From: Quillaja saponaria
Lineage: Eukaryota; Streptophyta; Magnoliopsida; Fabales; Quillajaceae
Reading direction: 5' to 3'
NCBI GenBank assembly: GCA_029379385.1
Contig: CM055617.1
Coordinates: forward strand, 18,042,710 to 18,106,709
DNA length: 64,000 bases
The first letter of the stretch is position 1, and each line of letters starts with the position of its first letter. Position numbers and translations under genes: made by a program. The notes beneath the pieces were generated by a model. That model was given only the letters and a program-made list of their open reading frames with translations. It was not told the DNA's origin and ran no database searches. Below, piece after piece: positions 58,071-64,000 of the stretch.

Positions 58071-58960
58071 CAGTGTTATCAAAGGCTCTAGGCGCACCTA
58101 GGTGCTAGGGGTCTTGGAGCCTAGGCACAAGGCGCAGGCGCGTGCCTTAACAAAGTTAGGCGCATGCCATAAAAAAAAATCTACTTACAATAATTCCAAG
58201 CTTACAGCAAGTAAAAACTAACACCATTAAATTATGACATAGAAAAAGTGTCCATAGGCAATAAATCCAGCAAGTAGAAAGTAAAGGTTGATAAAAACGA
58301 TCTAGGTAAAGTAAATATGACAAGCAAGTAATCCACTAAGCTAACAAGTAAAAATTGAATTTATACTTCTTTCTTAAAGATGGCAGAGATAGCTAAGGTT
58401 TAATGTTGATTATTACTGTTAAGTATCCTCTGTTTTTCAAGTACAAAACATGGCAGAAATAGTTAAAGTTTAAGCCATGCTTTGCTTTTTGTGTACAATA
58501 GCAGACATTAGACTAAGTAGAAGATGAAGAAGAAAATTTAGTAACTAAAAAACATGATAGATAACAGGTAGACTTACACTGAAAATGTGATTTGTTTTTT
58601 GGCTAGGGAAACTCAGACTCGGTAGGCTACTTAGTATCAGGATTTTGGTTTAGCTGTTGTGTTAAACCTAGGTATTTTTTTAAATGTTTTAGGGACCTTT
58701 CAGGTTTCTATTAGGACTCTTCCCAATGTTTGACTTTTTCTATTTATGAAGAAACTGAAAAACTGAAGAGTTTTTTCAAAAAATAACTTGCAGCACCTTA
58801 AGTGCGCCTCAAGGCCCTCAAAACATAAAAAAGGAGCACGCCTAGTGAGCCTAGGCAGCGCCTTAGTGTCAACGCCCGCCTTTAGAGCTGCAGAGGCGAG
58901 GGGGTTGTGCCTTGCGGCTTTTGCGCCTAAGGGGCACCTCAGGCGCACCTTTAATATCAG
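58071..58960. mobile_element. GC-rich hAT-like non-autonomous element
   Basis: The left end is cagtgttatcaaaggctct. The right end, reverse-complemented, is cctgatattaaaggtgcgcc, an imperfect inverted pair. Each end has clusters of gcgcct/aggcgc (58090-58170 and 58800-58950) in otherwise AT-rich DNA. The middle is AT-rich and non-coding. It sits at the edge of block D, and the partners at 61.4 and 63.25 kb lack it. No 8-bp target duplication could be read, so the class is uncertain. Confidence 0.5.
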
Positions 58961-58964
58961 GAAA

Positions 58965-59240
58965 ATTAACAAACCACCACTAATCTATAGTTCATTCCCA
59001 TTCATTTCAAACACATCATTAATATTACCTGGCAGTATCAGCACAATGGTGCCAAGAGCACACCAATCCACGGGTTTCTTCCATCCTCCAGGTCCAGTTT
59101 GTGGGAAGGCAGTTTCAAGGTCTCTTACTGATAGACCATAGCATTCCACCTCATCTTTCTCAGCAACCTCTTCAAGTTCATATAGAAAACATCTACCTTA
59201 AAAATACCTAGGTTATCATTAAGCATAATCAGCCATCAAC
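58965..59240. repeat. duplicated block D (partners 61395-61650, 63255-63345)
   Basis: Shared: accactaat(c)(t)atagttcat, tcattcccattcatt, the APR-like exon, gaccatagcattccacctc and aggttatcatt. The third copy stops inside the exon. Confidence 0.88.
59029..59165 (-). pseudogene. APS-reductase-like thioredoxin exon, copy 1
   Basis: Minus strand, just before a GT donor (59028-59027): LEDGRNPWIGVLLAPLC, stop, YCQ. Plant adenylylsulfate (APS) reductases end with a glutaredoxin/thioredoxin-like domain in which an LEN/DRKEPW...LYAPWC-x-FCQ segment holds the redox WCxxC pair. Here the tryptophan is leucine and the residue after the first cysteine is TGA. Upstream, GLSVRDLETAF can be read after a shift and may be the remains of the preceding turn. 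In the working chloroplast enzyme this domain takes electrons from glutathione to reduce activated sulfate. Confidence 0.65.
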
Positions 59241-59529
59241 CATCAATACATATACATCAATGTATCCTGTCAGATTTGAAATATACATACAATTAATCAT
59301 AATCACACGATAGTGAATCATATTAAAAGTTGAAACCATAGCTGAAAAAATAACATTATAAGAAGCTCTTAATCCTAACACTTTGAAAGGTGATGTCCAT
59401 ATAACACCGAGCTTGGGAGAAAACAGAACAATTTACACTGAAAAGACACTGAAAAAAGTCTGGTCCGCAAAGAAATGGAGTCAAACCTTGAAAACATAAT
59501 CTGCAAGAAGAAAAAGAGCAGAGGAAAAA

Positions 59530-60100
59530 AAAAAATTAAACAAAATTAATATCCAAACTTACAAAAAGAAATGGGTGAAAAAAAAAAAAAAAAAGTGAGA
59601 CTAAATATACGCCATTATCGCAATTGGATAAGACATTATCATAGAGAATTAGAATTAGTGGCAATAACTCAGATAGTACTCATGTCAGATTTACACCTTT
59701 TTTCACCTAATCTTATACTTCTTAACTCTTGTTCTTACCCATGGTCACCAAAACTCAAACCACCCCAATTTATTTAGATTTTGTGGACATGCAAAATCTA
59801 AATAACATATTCCAATAAACAATCAAATACAGAAAAAAAATTCTTTGAAAGAAAAACTAACATAGTATTATTGTGGCAATCAGAAATAATATACTAAGAA
59901 ATGGGTGCAACAATAATCATGTCATTCACTACAGAAAATGAAATTATCAGAAATTGATGTGTACATTCTCCACATCAACTGTCCACAACAAAACCTGAAG
60001 CCCCTACCTGCCTCAATTGCAACCCACCATTCCCACCAAAAATCGTTTTAACTTACACAATTCTTCATAGTCAACTGATCAATAAGAAACAGAATAAGAA
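59530..60100. repeat. duplicated block A', partner of 54320-54900
   Basis: See block A; the same order of sub-motifs with small indels. An A15 run at 59580 is specific to this copy. Confidence 0.88.
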
Positions 60101-60439
60101 AAGGAAGTGAAGTGAAGGATTCCACTAATTAAGAGACGAACATAATCAAAATTGATTTTACGCTTGCTAAAGATCTTGAAGACCCATGTGATGCATGAAC
60201 TTAAATAAACGAAATTTTAAATGATACATCAAAAATACAATTTTCATGAATATTACAATGCAGAAATTTGGGACCAAAAAAAAAAAAAAAGAAGAAGAAG
60301 AAATTCAAACCTTCATAAGGAGCTTAGAGAACCATTCAAAGTCTCATATGCCAATTATAGTTCATCAAGTGTGCTCAAATATTTGTAACAGGTTGAGTTT
60401 TGGAGAAATTGATACCCGATAGACTAAGTTATGCATGCC

Positions 60440-60860
60440 AATATGAGTTTTGACCCTTTCCGATAACACCTCAAACTAAATCAGTAACACACACATTCCA
60501 ATAAGAGTTTTGACGCTTTTCGATAACTCAGACTAAAACTAAATCAGATACACGTATTTTCATCAAGTAACATTTGAGGTAATAATTCAAATTATTCATT
60601 ATTGATTTAACATGATTTCGTCTAGATGCTTAGCTTAATTACCATTACAATCAAGATGCAAAAGAGAGAAAAATTATTTATGGGAAGAGAATTGATTCCA
60701 ACATAAAATATACAACCATCAAAATTATAACAACTACTCTCATAAATGTATAAGAATTGGATTATACTTAACAATCAAAATTAGAATTTCAAAGCAACTT
60801 AACGTTTCCCAACTACTATATGCCTCCATTTGAAAATGAAAATAGAAAACCTCTTCCTCT
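60440..60860. repeat. duplicated block C', partner of 57100-57560
   Basis: Same order as block C; it follows A' directly, whereas C follows B in the first set, so block order is not conserved. Confidence 0.9.
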
Positions 60861-61124
60861 TAGTTAGACAATAAATCTTGCACCCAAATGTCGGCCAAAG
60901 TTTGAAGCCTTGAAACAGCCCCAATGTCATATCCAAGGGAAACTTGAAGATGATGGATTTAACGAGAACCCTAACTGGCCCATCATATTTTTTAAAACAA
61001 TCAAGCTAGCCATATTTTTTGCGAATTCAAACAACCCTATATACTTTTGTAAAAGACTAACCAAATTAAGGGGCTTTTTTGTTTGGATAGAGAGAAAAAC
61101 TCAGACAAATTTTGTGTGTGCTTT

Positions 61125-61480
61125 TGTTTTATAGAATGCACAGAATTTGTTTGTTTTATCCAATTTGTTCAAATTCATCAATTTCAACAAATGAACAGCT
61201 ACATCATGGCATTCTGTAATATGCACCAAAAATCCTTCTATTCCATTTTATTTCTCCCATTTATTTTTAAGTCCAATAAACTTCTCCTATTAGTCATTAA
61301 CTCAAATGCCAAATAATGCAAACTGATATTCATTAGCTTAATAAATTTACTCCATCAAATTAGTTGTCCATAAAATAGAAAGAAAAGTGAAAACACAATA
61401 AAATTTAACAAATCACCACTAATATATAGTTCATTCCCATTCATTGCGAAAGACAGTATAAATATTACCTGGCAGTATCG
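61125..61480. repeat. duplicated block E (partner 62985-63345)
   Basis: gttcaaattcatcaatttca, acaaatgaacagct, then tcaaattagttgtc and aataaaat run in the same order in both, ending in the APR-like exon in each case. Confidence 0.88.
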
Positions 61481-61615
61481 GCACCATGGTGCGAAGAGCA
61501 CACCAATACATGGCTTTCCTTCTGTCCTCCAGGGTCCAAGTCGAGTTCGTGGGAAAGCAGTTTCTCCGGTTTCCTACTGATTGACCATAGCATTCCACCT
61601 CCTCTTTCTCAACAA
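61469..61615 (-). pseudogene. APS-reductase-like thioredoxin exon, copy 2
   Basis: The best preserved active site of the three: minus strand LEDRRK, a shift, then PCIGVLFAPWCRYCQ and a GT donor (61468-61467). Both redox cysteines and the tryptophan are intact. A TAG lies upstream in the same segment. A general thioredoxin or protein disulfide isomerase origin is possible, but the glutamine after the second cysteine favours APS reductase. Confidence 0.65.
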
Positions 61616-61914
61616 AGTCTACAAGTACATATAGAAAACATCTTTAACACATTAAAATGTCCACTAAAATTGTCCTGTTTCATGAATTAATAATCATATA
61701 TCTCCTCAACAACCCAATATATAAATACGTACGCATAAATACATATATATATATATATAGGTTATCATTTAGCAAAATCAGCCAAAAACTTTGATTTCTC
61801 ATAAGGTGCAAAGCAAAATCAGCCATCAGCAATTGATCTAGGTTTCCTTTATTCATTACCAGTAAAAGAGCAATTTTAACATGAATTAACAATCAAGAAA
61901 GTGCAAAGCATGAA

Positions 61915-61988
61915 AGCACAGGATAGTGATTCATTTTAAAAATTAATCAGAAGCACAGGATAGTGATTCATTTTAAAAATTAAAACCA
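61915..61988. repeat. 37-bp tandem duplication
   Basis: agcacaggatagtgattcat occurs at 61915 and 61952 with the following ttttaaaaattaa. Confidence 0.95.
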
Positions 61989-62199
61989 TAGCAGAAACAA
62001 TAAGAATATAAGAAACTCATAAATCATATATTGTAGCAATCACAAATGATATAAGCATAAAAATGGCTTTCATGAACTCCACCATCTTGAATGAAAACAC
62101 GTTGAATCAAAGAAAAAATAAAGATGAAAATAAGCCATATAAGCCATACTACCTATGCATCTTCTACTTCAATAAAACAAAAACTGAAACTGGGAAAAT

Positions 62200-62460
62200 A
62201 TTGGAAAACTGAGATATATAGCAATGATGAGTAACACAATCCAATGAGATGAGATGAGATGATAGAGAGTATTACCTTCAAGAAGTGTCAATTCTCTACC
62301 AGAACAGGAGTGTTGAATGTGTTCACAACAGCTCCCACTATTAGAAGGTAGCCATAGTTGATAAAGAATTCTTCTCCATTTAAGTTGTTGTTATTAATAA
62401 CTTTTAAGTAAATTTCCTTAATTTCTGCATCAATCATTGAATTGAAAGTCTACCTTTTTG
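62200..62460. repeat. duplicated block B', partner of 56560-56880
   Basis: Contains NDB exon copy 2 and its flanks. A short (gagat)n expansion lies near 62244-62262. Confidence 0.88.
62276..62375 (-). pseudogene. NDB-like exon, copy 2
   Basis: Minus strand: EEFFINYGYLLIVGAVVNTF, then NTPVLVEN, TGA, HFLK and a GT donor (62275-62274). The frame is continuous with a single nonsense change at the cysteine codon seen in the other copy (TGC to TGA). Here the two-base loss of copy 1 is absent, so the breaks in the two copies are independent and the duplication predates them. Confidence 0.85.
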
Positions 62461-62984
62461 TACATAAATTCAAAGCGAAATCAACCAGTTATTGAAATTG
62501 GCATCCTGTATGACATAATCTACTAATATGTCTAACAATGAAAATGTAATGTTGAAATAATAAATAAATGTTTAAGTAATAAATATAGGATTAAATAAAA
62601 ACTGCAATTGAGATCACCAAACTCTGAAATTATAAGGCTACTACAGGTTACACCAGGCAGCAAGGAGTGAGTGCAGTGCAAAGTAAATGGGTTAGCTCAT
62701 GCATCCAACCTTTACATTACGAAGACATAGCATATGCATCCTAATTCATAATGTGTTGATCGATAATACCTTCAATACGAAGCAAAATTTTATATGTATG
62801 AAGAGAAAAAAATTACACAAAAATGTCTGAGGCACGTGTCACAAAAAACTTACCGATTCCAGGGTGCCACACAAATTCATAGACCAGGACAACAAGAACT
62901 CTAGAATTCCCAATTGATGATCAGAAACTTGATTAGTGCGCTTCTGAACACGAACGTGGTTACACAGAATGCACAAAATTTGTT

Positions 62985-63345
62985 TGTAGGTGAAGGTGTC
63001 TGTGTGTGCTTTTGTTTTATCCAGTTTGTTCAAATTCATCAATTTCAACAAATGAACAGCTATATCATGGAATTCTGTAATTTGCATCAAAAATTCATCA
63101 TTTTCATTTTTATTTCTCCTTTTTAAGTCCAAAACAACTCAAAAGCCAAAAAAAAAAAAACTGCTCAACAAATAATGCAAAGTGATCTTTATTAGCCCAA
63201 TTAATAAATTTAGTACATCTAATTAGTTGTCAATAAAATAAAAACGAAAAGAAAATTCCAAGGCCACTAATCTATAATTCATTCCCATTCATTTCAAAAG
63301 ACAGCATAAATATTACCTGGCAGTATCGGCACGATGGTGCTAATT
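62985..63345. repeat. duplicated block E', partner of 61125-61480
   Basis: See block E; it ends in the truncated third APR-like exon. Confidence 0.88.
63317..63341 (-). pseudogene. APS-reductase-like exon, copy 3 (3' edge only)
   Basis: Minus strand APSCRYCQ followed by the GT donor (63316-63315). The first tryptophan is serine. The exon is cut off at about 63341, beyond which the sequence is unrelated. Confidence 0.6.
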
Positions 63346-63424
63346 TTCCTAAATAACCGCTAATTGTCTAGTTTGATGAATAAATAATTATAATTCTCAT
63401 CAACAATTCAATATATATTGTATA

Positions 63425-63444
63425 CATTTTGGCCTAATTTGATA
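63425..63444. repeat. 20-bp target-site duplication, left
   Basis: cattttggcctaatttgata here is repeated exactly at 63603-63622, flanking the RTE fragment. Confidence 0.93.
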
Positions 63445-63602
63445 CTCAACTCAACTCAACTAAGCCTTAAAATCCCAAACTAGTTGGGGTCGGCTATATG
63501 AATCCTTTTCCTCCATTCGCATCGATCCAAGACAAGATTTTCATTAATTCCTAGTACAGCCATATCTTTCTCGATGACTGTCCCCCATGTAAGTTTCGGT
63601 CT
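63445..63602 (-). mobile_element. 5'-truncated RTE LINE insertion
   Basis: The 158-bp minus-strand insert begins inside the last part of an RTE ORF: VIEKDMAVLGINENLVLDRC, EWRKRIHIADP, then a stop. It passes through the conserved 3' UTR (GCCGACCCCAACTAGTTTGG) and ends with a TTGAG-type short repeat tail. A perfect 20-bp duplication on both sides (63425-63444, 63603-63622) shows an authentic target-primed insertion, young enough for the duplication to be unmutated. An Au-type SINE shares part of this tail but not the coding part. Confidence 0.88.
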
Positions 63603-63747
63603 CATTTTGGCCTAATTTGATATTTTTTAAATAATGCTATTTGATAAAAGAAGAGATGAAGGCACAGAAAAAAATAGTGGGAAATAATGGGAGAGAGTAG
63701 GAGAGGGGGGAAGTGGGAAAGTGACTATTTAGTAGTTCGCTAAATGT

Positions 63748-63830
63748 ACCCGTTGAAACACACAGAAAAAAATACAAATTAAATAAAAGATTAAGGATCA
63801 ATCACCCAGGATGAAGGCAGCGAAAATTGG
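63748..63830. repeat. duplicated block F', partner of 53455-53540
   Basis: See block F. It marks the right edge of the duplicated region, giving the whole 10.4-kb region matching ends in direct orientation. Confidence 0.8.
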
Positions 63831-64000
63831 CATTCTATAGCATTTCTTAGTAAGAGCATACATTCTATGTTATTTATTTTTATGTTTTTAGAAAAATCAA
63901 CATACTTGGTCGACACTAGAAGGCTATGATAGTACCATGGGAGCAACATACATACATGAAGTTAATGACATTTATTCATCACAAAACTAGTCCGGTTGAC

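Noticed and set aside
58071..58960. GC-rich repeats considered as a CRISPR-like array
   Set aside because: The aggcgc units are irregular, lack spacers and occur in a eukaryotic transposon-like context.
58700..59141. Overlapping frames of 90 and 117 codons
   Set aside because: They cover the GC-rich hAT-like insertion and run into the APR-like exon in the wrong frame; composition explains the open length.
1..64000. tRNA, rRNA or organelle insertions
   Set aside because: No cloverleaf-like sequence, rRNA core motif or long chloroplast/mitochondrial coding stretch was recognised; a tRNAscan and organelle BLAST would be decisive.

Overview
This window looks like nuclear DNA of a flowering plant, very probably a eudicot. 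It is AT-rich, long open frames are rare, and it is full of decayed plant retroelements primed by initiator-Met tRNA. The recognisable cellular sequences are plant-type exon fragments flanked by GT/AG splice sites: a phototropin-like kinase, an external NAD(P)H dehydrogenase, an APS-reductase-like thioredoxin domain and an SGPP-like HAD phosphatase. I see no intact protein-coding host gene, rRNA, tRNA or CRISPR array. I cannot name the species.

Layout. 1-9 kb is mostly featureless AT-rich sequence with one possible 3'-terminal exon on the minus strand (1350-1444), a ~0.9 kb foldback/MITE-like element (6284-7180) and three similar exon-like segments (8.6-9.26 kb). A dead Ty1/copia element lies at 9265-13553, with 250-bp LTRs and a perfect 5-bp target duplication. 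Two unidentified exon-like segments follow at 13.9-14.7 kb. A minus-strand Ty3/gypsy chromovirus lies at 16472-22032. Its far LTR is followed by a second primer-binding site and 127 bp of leader, which is a tandem LTR-internal-LTR-internal' arrangement. A hAT-like non-autonomous element with a near-perfect 8-bp target duplication is at 22447-23331. 23.3-32.2 kb has no recognisable gene.

32.2-35.5 kb is read as a minus-strand solo LTR split by a minus-strand RTE-clade LINE. 36.3-44.8 kb is an old plus-strand Ty3/gypsy element of Del/Tekay type with long LTRs, followed directly by a second LTR fragment fused to an integrase fragment (44.8-45.7 kb). A phototropin kinase exon fragment lies at 47.2 kb. 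49.56-50.65 kb is a minus-strand TRIM-like tandem array, and 50.66-52.94 kb is a broken plus-strand L1 LINE.

53.4-63.9 kb is the most unusual part. Exon fragments of three unrelated nuclear genes (NDB, APR, HAD/SGPP) all read on the minus strand with splice sites still visible, carry stops and frameshifts, and sit in a scrambled set of direct segmental duplications. A GC-rich hAT-like insertion and a 158-bp truncated RTE insertion with a 20-bp target duplication interrupt it. This could be gene capture by a Helitron or Pack-MULE, or repeated local duplication of pseudogene debris.

A cross-cutting signal is a series of short tandem duplications (19-72 bp) scattered through unrelated sequence, several of them absent from the sister repeat copy and therefore recent. 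The genes do not form a working pathway; the window is a record of insertion, deletion and duplication.
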